This document shows, piece after piece, positions 42,087 through 50,416 of a DNA stretch of 64,000 nucleotides. The translations under genes and the position numbers were made by a program. The stretch lies in the NCBI RefSeq assembly GCF_003268475.1, contig NZ_MCIF01000002.1, forward strand, positions 4,281,325 through 4,345,324. Reading direction: 5' to 3'. The DNA is from Thermogemmatispora tikiterensis (lineage in GTDB: Bacteria; Chloroflexota; Ktedonobacteria; Ktedonobacterales; Ktedonobacteraceae). Each line of letters starts with the position of its first letter. Positions within the stretch are counted from its first letter, which is position 1. Below the pieces are notes generated by a model. It was given only the letters and a program-made list of their open reading frames with translations. It ran no database searches and was not told the origin of the DNA.

Positions 42087-42893
42087 ATGGCGACCCGAGT
42101 CTACCCAGAGAAAAGAGGGCTGCTGCAAACCAGCGACCGCCCCGATCCCGCCTGGCTGGAGGCGGTCACCACCCTCATCCCGCCCGGCGGCAAACTTGTG
42201 CTCGATCTTGGCTGCGGCAATGGTCTCTACACCCAGGCCCTGGCTGATCTGGGGGCTGCCTATGTTATCGGCCTCGACAGCGCTGAAGAGCAGCTAGAGC
42301 AGGCGCGTCAGCGCTGCGCGAGCTATCGCAACATCGAATTTCTGCGCGGGAACGCCCTGGCCACCGGCCTGCTGGCCGAGCGCTACGACATCGTCTTGAT
42401 GCGCGCTCTGCTGCGCGATCTGCGCCCGACGGAGCTGCGCCCCTGCTTCATCGAAGCCTATCGCCTGCTCAAGCCCGGTGGTAGCCTGCTCGTCCAGGAC
42501 CAGACCCCCGAGGATCTCCTGGAGCCGGGCAGCAAAACCCATATCTGGGGCTATCTCTTTGCCCGCTATCCACGTCTAGTCGACCAGCGTGTCCTGGCAC
42601 GCTGCCAGCGCGAAGAGGTGCGTCAGATCATGCAAGACGTCGGCTTTCGCGACGTTCAGCAGCGCGCGCTTTGGGAGACGCGCGGTGTCTATCCCAACAG
42701 CAGCGCCCTGGCCGAAGAGCTGGTGAGCTACGTGCTTAACGCCCCCCTTTACGAAATGAGTGAAGAGGAGGTCAACGAGTTGCTCGCCTACATCGCCTTT
42801 CTTGAAGAGCACCTGGCCCAGCACGAGCAGGCCGGTGGCGAGATTATCGCTCAGGAGTGCTGGACCCTCTGGCACGGGCGCAAAGGCGAGTAG
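42087..42893 (+). CDS. Class I SAM-dependent methyltransferase
   Basis: A 268-residue methyltransferase. Motif I is LVLDLGCGNGLYTQAL (residues about 35-50), the acidic end of strand 2 is VIGLDSAEEQLEQARQRC, and motif IV/post-motif pieces YDIVLMRALLRDL and LLKPGGSLLVQDQTPEDLL follow. The substrate is not evident; the overall shape fits UbiE/BioC-like small-molecule enzymes. ATG 42087 has AGGAAGG upstream. A short direct repeat (TAGCATCCGGCC twice) begins at the stop codon, followed by five AGGA tetranucleotides. Confidence 0.82.
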   Translation: MATRVYPEKRGLLQTSDRPDPAWLEAVTTLIPPGGKLVLDLGCGNGLYTQALADLGAAYVIGLDSAEEQLEQARQRCASYRNIEFLRGNALATGLLAERYDIVLMRALLRDLRPTELRPCFIEAYRLLKPGGSLLVQDQTPEDLLEPGSKTHIWGYLFARYPRLVDQRVLARCQREEVRQIMQDVGFRDVQQRALWETRGVYPNSSALAEELVSYVLNAPLYEMSEEEVNELLAYIAFLEEHLAQHEQAGGEIIAQECWTLWHGRKGE

Positions 42894-42960
42894 CATCCGG
42901 CCTAGCATCCGGCCAGACCAGGCCAGGACCCCTATCTCAACCTCCAGAGGCGAGCCAGGC

Positions 42961-42982
42961 AGGAAGGAAGGAAGGAAGGAAG
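42961..42982 (+). repeat. AGGA tetranucleotide repeat
   Basis: Five copies of AGGA in tandem (42961-42980) plus two bases, in the 160-bp gap between the methyltransferase and the convergent aminopeptidase. It is one of several tetranucleotide runs found in spacers of this window. Confidence 0.8.
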
Positions 42983-43055
42983 TGAGCCGGCCCCGGACCA
43001 GGGTTGCTGCCCATGATCGGCTTGCTGCTGGCCTGGCTCGCCTCTCTGCTCTGGC

Positions 43056-44159
43056 TCAGATCAAGAAGCGTCCATTTTCATAGCAGAGCTGGCCGTCGGC
43101 ATACACGCGGCCCTCGCGAAGATCGTTCACCATATCCCAGTGGATCGTCGACTGATTCCGTCCGCCGCTCTCTGGCAGCGAGGCCCCCAGGGCCAGGTGC
43201 ATTGTCCCCCCAATCTTCTCATCAAATAGCGTATTACAGGTAAAGCGCTGAATATTGTAATTCAATCCGAAAGCCACCTCACCAACGGTGCGGGCGCCTG
43301 GATCGACATCGAGCATAGCCTCCAGAAAAGCCTGGTTCGTACGGGCCGTAGCCTTCACCACACGCCCCTCTTCGAAGGTCAGGCTCAGCCCCTCGACCGC
43401 GTAGCCTTGATAGAAGGCCGGATAGCTAAAGCGAATGGTACCCGAGACCGAATCCTCAATCGGGCCGGTAAAGACCTCGCCGTCGGGGAAATTGGCCTTA
43501 CCGGCGCAGTTAATCCACTGGCGGCCCCCCACGCGCAGCCGTAGATCGGTTCCTGGGGCCACAATGTGCAACTCATCGTGCTGTCCCAGAAAGGCCGCGA
43601 TGCGCTGCTGCTCCTCGTAGACCCGGCGCCAGGCCCCGATCGGATCAGGCATATCCAGCATGCCTGCCGTAAAGACAAATTCCTCATAGGAGCTCAGAGA
43701 CATGCCGGCGTCCTGCGCATAAGCGTGCGTTGGAAAGAGCGTACCGCACCAGCGGGCCTCTCCGCTGGCCTCACGCTCCAGCCTGCGACTCAATAACGCC
43801 TGACGCGCTCGCTGGTAGAGAGCCAGGCGCTTGGGATCGACCGAGGACAAGGCGCGCGTATTCTCTTCGCCCCAAACGTAGAGGCGGGCCGTATATTGCT
43901 CGACGCGCAAGCGGTCCAGCTCGGAGACATAGGTCAGCTGCTCGTCGCTACCCTCGCGTAGCAGCAGCTCGGTCAACTCCGGCTGCAGCGTCTCCACCGC
44001 CACCACATAGGCGCCAGTGCGGATCGCCTCGCGAAAAACCTCGCGTGTCAGCGGAAAGGCTGCGGTAGGAGCCTGGATCAGCAATCGATCGCCGGCTTTC
44101 AGCTCCAGCGAGTAGTGGACAAGCACCTGAGCCAGCTTCTGATGACGTTCGTCGGCCAT
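43056..44159 (-). CDS. M29-family aminopeptidase
   Basis: A 367-residue metallopeptidase of the thermophilic aminopeptidase (AmpS/T) family. VLVHYSLELKAGDRLLIQAP is the typical N-terminal domain; WINCAGKANFPDGEVFTGPIEDSVSG contains the catalytic/metal glutamates, and GTMHLALGASLPESGGRNQSTIHWDMVNDLREGRVYADG has the C-terminal histidine and aspartate ligands. It removes N-terminal residues from peptides using two zinc or cobalt ions. The start at 44159 has GAGGAG upstream; a 31-residue in-frame extension was dropped because it has no ribosome site. Confidence 0.9.
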   Translation of the reverse strand: MADERHQKLAQVLVHYSLELKAGDRLLIQAPTAAFPLTREVFREAIRTGAYVVAVETLQPELTELLLREGSDEQLTYVSELDRLRVEQYTARLYVWGEENTRALSSVDPKRLALYQRARQALLSRRLEREASGEARWCGTLFPTHAYAQDAGMSLSSYEEFVFTAGMLDMPDPIGAWRRVYEEQQRIAAFLGQHDELHIVAPGTDLRLRVGGRQWINCAGKANFPDGEVFTGPIEDSVSGTIRFSYPAFYQGYAVEGLSLTFEEGRVVKATARTNQAFLEAMLDVDPGARTVGEVAFGLNYNIQRFTCNTLFDEKIGGTMHLALGASLPESGGRNQSTIHWDMVNDLREGRVYADGQLCYENGRFLI

Positions 44160-44474
44160 GAAAAGAACTCCTCTCTGTTCTATTAGACAAGAATCAGCAT
44201 ACCTCAAGCCGGAAAACTGGCAACGGTGAGGGGCGGGCGCAGCAGTGCTCAAGCATAGCTCTCCCCAAGATACGATGACGTGCAGGCCCCTCTGCGCGCA
44301 GCGAGGGGTCGTGTAGGTGCGGTTGCCAGCTTGCCCTGTCTCATCTGCTCAACAACAAGTAGTATAGAATTTCTGCACCAGCGCGGCGTCCGTTGAGGTT
44401 CCTACTTATGGGGACGGAGTGCTGCAGGGCCGTGCGTGGATGCTCTCTTTAGGAGCGATACAGTGGGCGGACGC

Positions 44475-44503
44475 TTGCCAGAATACCGCCCTTGCTCTAT
44501 CAT
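44475..44503 (+). promoter_or_regulatory. Promoter of the ResB-like gene
   Basis: TTGCCA (44475-44480), 17 bp, TATCAT (44498-44503), about 100 bp before the start at 44601. The rest of the 441-bp gap between divergent genes (44160-44600) shows no gene. Confidence 0.6.
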
Positions 44504-44600
44504 ACTACAAGAACGCGAGACGCAACCGGTGGCACTCTGCAGACGAGCAAGGACCGTTCCATTTCAGCCAGCAGGCAGGAAGGAAAGACCATAGATTCTC

Positions 44601-46271
44601 ATGGCGACACTGCTCAAGCAACCACAGCGTGGCGCCGCGTCCCGTCGAACGCGGCCCTCCTCGAACAAGAAACGGCCTGCCGCGCCCCGACTCAGCCCTG
44701 GCCAGCGCCTCAAGAAGCGTCTGGCCTACGCGATGAAGCATCCTCTTGATGCTCTCTGGGGCTGGCTCAGCTCGGTGCGCACAGCTATTTTTTTGATTGT
44801 CTGTATCATCGTCGTTTGCATCCTGGGCATCTACTTTCCGCAGGCGCCGGGCGAAGTGCTCAATGACCCGACGGCCTATCAAGCCTGGCTGCAGCAGAAC
44901 GCCCTGCCGCAGTATGGCTCGCTGACGCCCATCTACGACTGGCTCCATTTCTTCACCATCTTCTCAAGCTGGTACTTTATGCTTCTGCTGGGCATACTGG
45001 CGCTCAGCATCGTTGTCTGTACCCTCAATCGCGCCCCGGCCATCTGGCAAAACTTTGCCCATCCGCTCATCCGGCGCAGCGACCGCTTTTATCAAAACGC
45101 CCTGGAGCGAGCCAGCTTCAGCCATCCCGAGGCCGTGGCCTGGACCAGCGCCGCCCTGCGGCGTCGCGGCTATCGTGTGCGCAGCGAGAGCGACAGCGTA
45201 GACAACTGCGAAGTCACCTATCTCTACGCCAACAAGAACACCTGGGCCACCCTTTCCACCTTCGTCTTCCACGCCTCGCTCGTGGCCCTCTTACTGGCGG
45301 GCATGATCAGCCAATGGCATGGCTTCCCGCTCAACAGCCCGGCGCGGCGCATCCTGCCGGCTCCTATCATCAGCCTCAGCGACGCCCTGGCCGGCTTCAG
45401 CTTTGATCAGGCTTTGCCGACCGGTGAGAGCGCCGTCGTCTACCCGCGCGGCACCCCTCACAACATCAGCTTTCGCGTCAACCATTTCACCGCGCGCTTT
45501 GATCCTCAGACTGGCCAGCCCATCGATTACGTGACCGACCTGAGCGTCTACCGTGATGGCGAGCTGGTGGCCCATAGCGACCATCTGCGTGTCAACGACC
45601 CGCTGACCTACGACGGCATCACCTTCCATCAATCCTCACTGGTAGCCTCAGCGGTCATCACCATCACCGATGCCCAGGGCAATGTCCTCTATCACGATGC
45701 CGTCATCCTCGATAGCAGCAGCACCCTGCCCTCGGGCAACGGCGTCGTCGACTATGCGCGCGGTATCCCCATTGGTGGGACCAACTACACGATGGGGGTC
45801 TTCTTCATTCATGCAGATGGGCAACATTTGTCCCAGATTGCCCATCCCGTGCTGCTCATCGCCATTGGCACACCGGGCACCAGCAATAACGAGGACAAAG
45901 CTCTGCTGCGTCTCTCGCCCGGACAGAGCGGCAAGAGCGTCGACGGTCAGTGGACCATCAGGCTTGACGCCGCCAGCGACGCCACCGTCTTGCTGGTCAC
46001 GCGCGACGCCGGGTCTCCGCTCGTCTGGCCGATTGCCGTTGTCCTGGTGCTCAGCCTGTGTATCACCTTCTACTTCCCGCAGCGACGCATCTGGCTGCGC
46101 ATCCGCGGCGACCAGGTCGAAATGGCAGCCCTGCGCGAACACTTCACCAACATCCGTACCGATCTCCTGGGCATCGCACGCGAGGCCCGGGCCTCAGCAG
46201 CCCGCCAGGAGCAGGGTGAGCGAGCGCCCGAGGAGACACGCCCCTCCCATGCCTTATCAAGCAAGCAGTAA
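44601..46271 (+). CDS. ResB/Ccs1-like cytochrome c biogenesis protein
   Basis: A 556-residue membrane protein. After a basic N-terminus it shows the family start LWGWLSSVRTAIFLIVCIIVVCILGIYFPQ, a second helix pair (FFTIFSSWYFMLLLGILALSIVVCTLNR), a third helix (TLSTFVFHASLVALLLAGMIS), a large extracytoplasmic domain and a last helix before a cytoplasmic tail. The histidine in TFVFHASL is conserved in ResB, which with ResC/CcsA delivers haem to apocytochrome c. No ccsA gene is adjacent, and the overall match is moderate. AGGAAGGAA lies upstream of ATG 44601. Confidence 0.8.
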   Translation: MATLLKQPQRGAASRRTRPSSNKKRPAAPRLSPGQRLKKRLAYAMKHPLDALWGWLSSVRTAIFLIVCIIVVCILGIYFPQAPGEVLNDPTAYQAWLQQNALPQYGSLTPIYDWLHFFTIFSSWYFMLLLGILALSIVVCTLNRAPAIWQNFAHPLIRRSDRFYQNALERASFSHPEAVAWTSAALRRRGYRVRSESDSVDNCEVTYLYANKNTWATLSTFVFHASLVALLLAGMISQWHGFPLNSPARRILPAPIISLSDALAGFSFDQALPTGESAVVYPRGTPHNISFRVNHFTARFDPQTGQPIDYVTDLSVYRDGELVAHSDHLRVNDPLTYDGITFHQSSLVASAVITITDAQGNVLYHDAVILDSSSTLPSGNGVVDYARGIPIGGTNYTMGVFFIHADGQHLSQIAHPVLLIAIGTPGTSNNEDKALLRLSPGQSGKSVDGQWTIRLDAASDATVLLVTRDAGSPLVWPIAVVLVLSLCITFYFPQRRIWLRIRGDQVEMAALREHFTNIRTDLLGIAREARASAARQEQGERAPEETRPSHALSSKQ

Positions 46272-46324
46272 ATGCCAGGGCTTGGGGACGGCGTTCAGGG
46301 GGACAGCGCTGATAGAAGCGGCCA

Positions 46325-46353
46325 TTGACAGTGATTCACAATTGATATATCCT
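46325..46353 (+). promoter_or_regulatory. Promoter of the Rrf2 gene
   Basis: TTGACA (46325-46330), 17 bp, TATCCT (46348-46353), 120 bp before the Rrf2 start. The same -35/-10 pair type (TTGACG/TATCCT) precedes menA. Confidence 0.7.
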
Positions 46354-46472
46354 AGCGTTAGAAACACGTCCTTGTCCTGCAACACAGAGGCAAGAGCAAG
46401 CAGCAGGGGTCACAAGGTTCGTAGCCCTGTCCATCCGCAAGAGGATGCTGCAAGCAAGAAAGGAACAAGCGT

Positions 46473-46913
46473 ATGAAGCTCACGATGAAAGGCGACTACG
46501 GACTACGGGCCATGCTTGACATGGCGGCCTACTATGGACAGGGACCGGTTGAAAGTGCGGATATTGCCAGTCGGCAGTATATTCCTGAGCATTACCTTGA
46601 TCAGATCCTGATGGCGCTCCGCAAGGAAGGGCTGGTCAAGAGTGTGCGCGGTCCCAAGGGTGGGCATATGCTGGCAAGGCCGCCCTCTCAGATTACCATG
46701 GCCGAGGTCGTGCGGGCCCTGGAGGGCTACGTGCCGCCGATGAAATGTTTGCCTTCGCCTGGTGTCTGTGAGCTGTCACCAGGCTGTGCTTTGCGCGAGG
46801 TCTGGCAGAAAATCGACGAAATGACCTGGCAAATTCTGCTCTCGACGACCATCGAGGAGCTGGCGCAGCGCCATCGCACTGGCGCCGCTGCAGAGACCAT
46901 GTACTATATCTAG
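46473..46913 (+). CDS. Rrf2-family regulator with iron-sulphur-type cysteines
   Basis: A 146-residue regulator. MKLTMKGDYGLRAMLDMA is the Rrf2 N-terminal helix, QYIPEHYLDQILMALRKEGLVKSVRGPKGGHMLA the winged helix, and Cys92, Cys99 and Cys105 (in KCLPSPGVCELSPGC) sit where IscR holds its [2Fe-2S] cluster at 92, 98 and 104. It may sense Fe-S state, or act like CymR on cysteine synthesis, because cysteine synthase is two genes downstream. AAAGGA precedes the ATG at 46473. Confidence 0.9.
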   Translation: MKLTMKGDYGLRAMLDMAAYYGQGPVESADIASRQYIPEHYLDQILMALRKEGLVKSVRGPKGGHMLARPPSQITMAEVVRALEGYVPPMKCLPSPGVCELSPGCALREVWQKIDEMTWQILLSTTIEELAQRHRTGAAAETMYYI

Positions 46914-47060
46914 CCAGTCCAGGCGGGGCGAGCTGTCGCTTCTGGGAGTGGCAGGCTGATGAGTGGTGGGTGGAGGAGCAGATTGGTGGCCCGGACTGGG
47001 GATGCGCAGCAGCAGGCGGCGGCAGTTGTCCGCTGGCCTGAAGGGGAAGGGTAGTAAGAC

Positions 47061-47483
47061 GTGGTTGTTCCCGTGCAAAAAGCGAAGAAGACGAAGGTAA
47101 TCGCTCTGGTAGAGGACGATCCGCGCCTCATCGAGATGGTTCAGGCGGTCATCACGACCGTTAGTTCCTGGCAGCTGCACGTTTTCCCCGATGGGCAGGA
47201 GGCTCGTGAGCATTTGCCCAACATTGGGGCCGATTTGATCCTACTCGATGTAGGTTTGCCCAACCTCGACGGCGTCTCCCTCTACAGGATCTTGCGCGGC
47301 CATAGTCAAACCAGGCATATACCAATTATTGTCATCACCGGTAGCTACGAGTGGGAGCTGCATCGCATGGGCTTGCATACGGGTTTGATGCTGCGCAAAC
47401 CCTTCAGCGTGCAAGAACTCCTCTTTCTCATGCGCGCCCTGCTCGCCGAGGAGCCGGAGCAAGCCGAGCCAGCAGAAGACTAG
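47061..47483 (+). CDS. Single-domain response regulator
   Basis: A 140-residue receiver domain without output domain. The acidic pair is in IALVEDDPRLIEMV, the phospho-acceptor Asp in DLILLDVGLPNLDG, Thr in IIVITGSYEW and Lys in LMLRKPFSVQELL. The C-terminus is a short acidic tail. The GTG start at 47061 has GGGGAAGGG about 12 bases upstream. It lies between Rrf2 and cysteine synthase with short gaps (147 and 31 bp), so it is likely part of the same transcript. Its kinase is not in the window, unless it is the orphan PhoR-type kinase. Confidence 0.87.
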   Translation: MVVPVQKAKKTKVIALVEDDPRLIEMVQAVITTVSSWQLHVFPDGQEAREHLPNIGADLILLDVGLPNLDGVSLYRILRGHSQTRHIPIIVITGSYEWELHRMGLHTGLMLRKPFSVQELLFLMRALLAEEPEQAEPAED

Positions 47484-47514
47484 GTGAAACAGGCAAGCAA
47501 GCAGGTAGGTGAAC

Positions 47515-48450
47515 ATGGCGCGCTGGCCCAAGGATGCAACAGAGCTGGTCGGTCGCACCCCGCTGGTTGAGCTAAAGCGTTTTGCTGCTTCCTGCGGTGC
47601 CACTGTATTGGCCAAGCTAGAGATGTTCAGCCCTGGTGGCAGCCTCAAGGATCGTCCAGCCCTCAAGATGATCTGCGAGGCGGAGACGCAGGGTCTCTTG
47701 CGCCCTGGGGGGGTCATCACCGAGCCAACGAGCGGGAATATGGGCATCTCCCTGGCCTGGATCGCCGCCGCCCGTGGCTATCGCTGCATCCTTACCATGC
47801 CCGATACCATCAGCCTGGAGCGTCGTCTGCTCCTGCGTCGCCTTGGGGCCCAGGTGATTCTCACGCCAGGCAACCAGGGGATGCGTGGCGCCATCAACAA
47901 AGTGATCGAGCTGCGTACCTCCCTGTCAAATGCCTGGTATCCCCAGCAGTTTTATAATCAAGCCAACCCCCGTGCTCACCGCGAGGGCACTGCCGTTGAG
48001 ATCTGGGAAGACACCGGCGGGGCCGTTGATATGGTAGTGATTGGCGTCGGCACTGGTGGCACCCTGACCGGGGTCGCTGAAGGTCTGCGTGCTCGCAAGC
48101 CAACGGTAGAGGTGGTAGCCGTCGAGCCGGCGGCCTGCGCCATTCTCTCGGGTGGGCGTCCCGGGCCGCATCGCATTGAGGGCCTTGGAGCGGGTTTCGT
48201 CCCCGACACCCTGCGCGTCGATCTGATCGATCGCGTCATTCCCGTCAGCGATCATGATGCCGTGGCCACCGCGCGCACCATCATGGAGCAAGAAGGCCTC
48301 TCTGTCGGCATCAGCAGCGGGGCTGTCGCCTGGGCTGCCCTCCAGGAGGCTCGCAAGCAAGAGAACGAGGGCAAGGTCATCGTGACCATCTTCCCCAGCG
48401 CCGCCGAGCGCTATCTGCATACGATCCTCTTCGACGATCTGCGCGTCTAA
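47515..48450 (+). CDS. Cysteine synthase, PLP-dependent
   Basis: A 311-residue enzyme of the CysK/CysM family. SPGGSLKDRPA holds the PLP lysine (Lys45), PTSGNMGISL is the substrate-binding loop with methionine where nearly all members have threonine (TSGNTG), and GVGTGGTLTGVAEGL binds the PLP phosphate; ISSGAVAWAAL is the late serine motif. It would make cysteine from O-acetylserine or O-phosphoserine and sulphide. The altered loop may shift substrate choice. The start is ATG 47515 or GTG 47509. It follows Rrf2 and a receiver gene. Confidence 0.9.
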   Translation: MARWPKDATELVGRTPLVELKRFAASCGATVLAKLEMFSPGGSLKDRPALKMICEAETQGLLRPGGVITEPTSGNMGISLAWIAAARGYRCILTMPDTISLERRLLLRRLGAQVILTPGNQGMRGAINKVIELRTSLSNAWYPQQFYNQANPRAHREGTAVEIWEDTGGAVDMVVIGVGTGGTLTGVAEGLRARKPTVEVVAVEPAACAILSGGRPGPHRIEGLGAGFVPDTLRVDLIDRVIPVSDHDAVATARTIMEQEGLSVGISSGAVAWAALQEARKQENEGKVIVTIFPSAAERYLHTILFDDLRV

Positions 48451-48834
48451 CAGCGCCGCTTTCCGGCTTCAGCGGGAGCACTGGCTGGATAGGGAGGCCC
48501 CTGAACGATGCTGGCGGCGCGTGACACAGAGTGAGGCAGCCTCAGCAAAGCGGATGCACTAAGATCGCTCCCGATCAGCTCTGTCAACTGCCTGCTCATG
48601 AGACCGAAGTCCCGCCTGATTCGTCTTAAACCATAGCGGCTGTGACCAGCCTCCAGGCGATTGCCAGGAAGCACCAGGTCGACTCAGCGTGACTCGTCAG
48701 GAAAGCCCTGGCGGGCCGCCGCCTCTTGCCTGGCCTCTCGACCTGAAGCAGGAGCGGCGCCGACCTGACGGCAGATCTGCAACGCTGGCCAGCCGAGATG
48801 TTTTTGCTGCACATGGGGAGGGATGGTACGCGCG
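48451..48834. other. Spacer after cysteine synthase (384 bp)
   Basis: No promoter, terminator or gene could be supported. ORFs on the minus strand (48447-48844) have skewed composition and no family pattern. Confidence 0.4.
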
Positions 48835-49689
48835 ATGTCAACAATTGGTCAATATCAAAGCGGGACAGAGGTCCAACGCTTTCATCTGAAGCGCTCCGCC
48901 TATGTGCGCAACAGCCTGCTCGCTCTCTTGACGGCGGTGACCTTCCTGCTGGTGGCGGTGGGGTTGGTAGGGGGGGGACGCTGGCTCTGGGGAAGCTATG
49001 GGCATACCTTCACGCCCTATCTGAAGTGGCAGGATGCCCTGCTGGCGTTGGTGGTCTACCTCACCCTGAGCGCCCTGGCCGGCTGCCTCACGAGCCTGCG
49101 CTATCTCTATGCTCTGCAGATGGGCTACCGTCGGGAAATGCTGCTCATTGACGAGCACAGCCTGACGGTGCGTGATTTATCGCATAAGAACCTGGGCAGC
49201 ATCTTCTGGATGATCGGTACGACCCTGCTCTGCTTTCTGGTGGTTCTGGGGGGCCTGATCCCGCTGATCCTGCTGGGCTGGGTGCAGACCTGGGCCGATC
49301 CCGTCCTGACAACCCTGGGTACCGCTCTGCTCCTGCTACTCACGCTGCCCGGGTTAGCGCTGACCATAGGAATGCTGGTGCTGCTGGCGTGCATTTTGGT
49401 TAGCTGCTTCTCGCTCTGTCGTCAGATGGGGGCGCCGCGGACCTACCGGCTCGATAGCCATACCTCGCTCTGGATTCATGACTTTATGCTCTCTATTCTC
49501 TCACCTGGTGAGCCGGAGTCCCTGCTCGAGCTGCAGCTGCTCTCCAGCGCTGATCAGCAGCGCCTGCTGGCCCTGTTGCGCAAACGCTGGATAGATGCCG
49601 ATCGGCCCTGGAATCCAGCGCTGGGCGAGGAAATCGAGGCAGCCCTCGCCGAAGTTCAGCATCAAAAACAGCTGGCCCTTTCCGCCTGA
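48835..49689 (+). CDS. Integral membrane protein of unknown function
   Basis: A 284-residue protein with about four to five membrane helices (residues roughly 25-50, 65-88, 125-150 and 155-195) and a soluble C-terminal third rich in Leu, Glu and Gln that ends in a helix (EIEAALAEVQHQKQLAL). No family is recognised. ATG 48835 was chosen over 48823 because the GGGAGGG site at 48816-48822 is too close to the latter. It is alone between cysteine synthase and the rpoB leader. Confidence 0.7.
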   Translation: MSTIGQYQSGTEVQRFHLKRSAYVRNSLLALLTAVTFLLVAVGLVGGGRWLWGSYGHTFTPYLKWQDALLALVVYLTLSALAGCLTSLRYLYALQMGYRREMLLIDEHSLTVRDLSHKNLGSIFWMIGTTLLCFLVVLGGLIPLILLGWVQTWADPVLTTLGTALLLLLTLPGLALTIGMLVLLACILVSCFSLCRQMGAPRTYRLDSHTSLWIHDFMLSILSPGEPESLLELQLLSSADQQRLLALLRKRWIDADRPWNPALGEEIEAALAEVQHQKQLALSA

Positions 49690-49859
49690 GCCTCATCTCT
49701 GCCTCATTCAGCTGCGCTGCAGCCCCACCTGTCTGTCTGTCTGTCTGCCTGCCTGAGCCAGGGGCGCAGAGGAGGGGCACCGGCTAAGCCTGATGGGGGG
49801 GGGAGGGAGGGAAGGAGAAGGAAAAATGGGATAGTTCCAAAATTCCCCCCTTAAAGGAC
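49690..49859. repeat. Simple repeats before the rpoB leader
   Basis: A CTGT/CTGC tetranucleotide run spans about 49729-49755, and a purine tract of G and GGGA runs spans about 49795-49824. No gene is present. Confidence 0.7.
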
Positions 49860-49888
49860 TTGACAAAGTCGTCGGTAGGGGATATACT
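49860..49888 (+). promoter_or_regulatory. Strong promoter upstream of rpoB
   Basis: TTGACA (49860-49865), 17 bp, TATACT (49883-49888): near-consensus. Transcription would begin near 49895, about 520 bp before rpoB, and pass a 31-codon ORF and a terminator hairpin. Confidence 0.85.
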
Positions 49889-49919
49889 TTGAAATTGCCA
49901 ATTGACAAGGAGTGACTGG

Positions 49920-50015
49920 GTGCAACCCTGGGAGAAAAGGGTCGGCACGCAGCATGTTTTTTTCTCTGAGTCAGTGTGTAGGGCCGTGCATGTGGGTGAT
50001 CCAGCGACCAACTAA
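49920..50015 (+). CDS. Candidate 31-residue leader peptide ahead of rpoB
   Basis: A GTG at 49920 lies seven bases after a perfect AAGGAG (49907-49912) and opens a frame of 31 codons ending in TAA (50013-50015). The peptide, starting MQPWEKRVG and passing QHVFFSESV, resembles nothing known. It starts 25 bases after the predicted transcription start and ends 24 bases before a terminator hairpin, the layout of a leader peptide. Alternatively the region is a structured non-coding RNA: GAAATTGC (49891-49898) can pair with GCAATTCC (50030-50037), closing it just before the terminator. Confidence 0.45.
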   Translation: MQPWEKRVGTQHVFFSESVCRAVHVGDPATN

Positions 50016-50038
50016 ACGAAGACGACAAAGCAATTCCG

Positions 50039-50077
50039 AGTAACCGCTTGTGGGAGCACGAAGCGGTTACTTTTCTT
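50039..50077 (+). terminator. Terminator in the rpoB leader
   Basis: AGTAACCGCTT (50039-50049) pairs perfectly with AAGCGGTTACT (50061-50071) around an 11-base loop, followed by TTTCTTG. It would end a transcript of about 180 bases from the promoter at 49860-49888. The remaining 340 bp to rpoB show a bulged GC-rich hairpin at 50158-50182 and no clear second promoter. Confidence 0.82.
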
Positions 50078-50416
50078 GTCATGCAATGCTCCCGACCGAC
50101 ACTGGAATTATCAGCAACCGTAGACAACAGCAACAATCATCGATTTCACGATCCTCCGGAGAGGTGCGCCGAGGCGCCTCTCGGGACAACTTTCCCTTCA
50201 CGACAGCAGACGCAGATGTGACCTGGCGGGCAGATAGGCCCTCCCTGGTGACTGCCTTTCCCTTTGTAGCCTGACTAACCAACAGCAGCAACCGCCTGAC
50301 CTGGTTTGGTCTATCTGCATGGGCAAGACAGGGAGCTGGGCCATGTAAGGTGAGGCCATCTGTCGCGCAAGGAAGGTTTTCCTCCGTGAAGCTCTAGTGA
50401 GAGGAGAATATCACAC

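Noticed and set aside
49889..50077. Known riboswitch or 6S/SRP RNA ahead of rpoB
   Set aside because: No conserved core of the classes I could recall (SAM, ZTP, ydaO, glycine, SRP loop) was found; kept only as an unnamed candidate.
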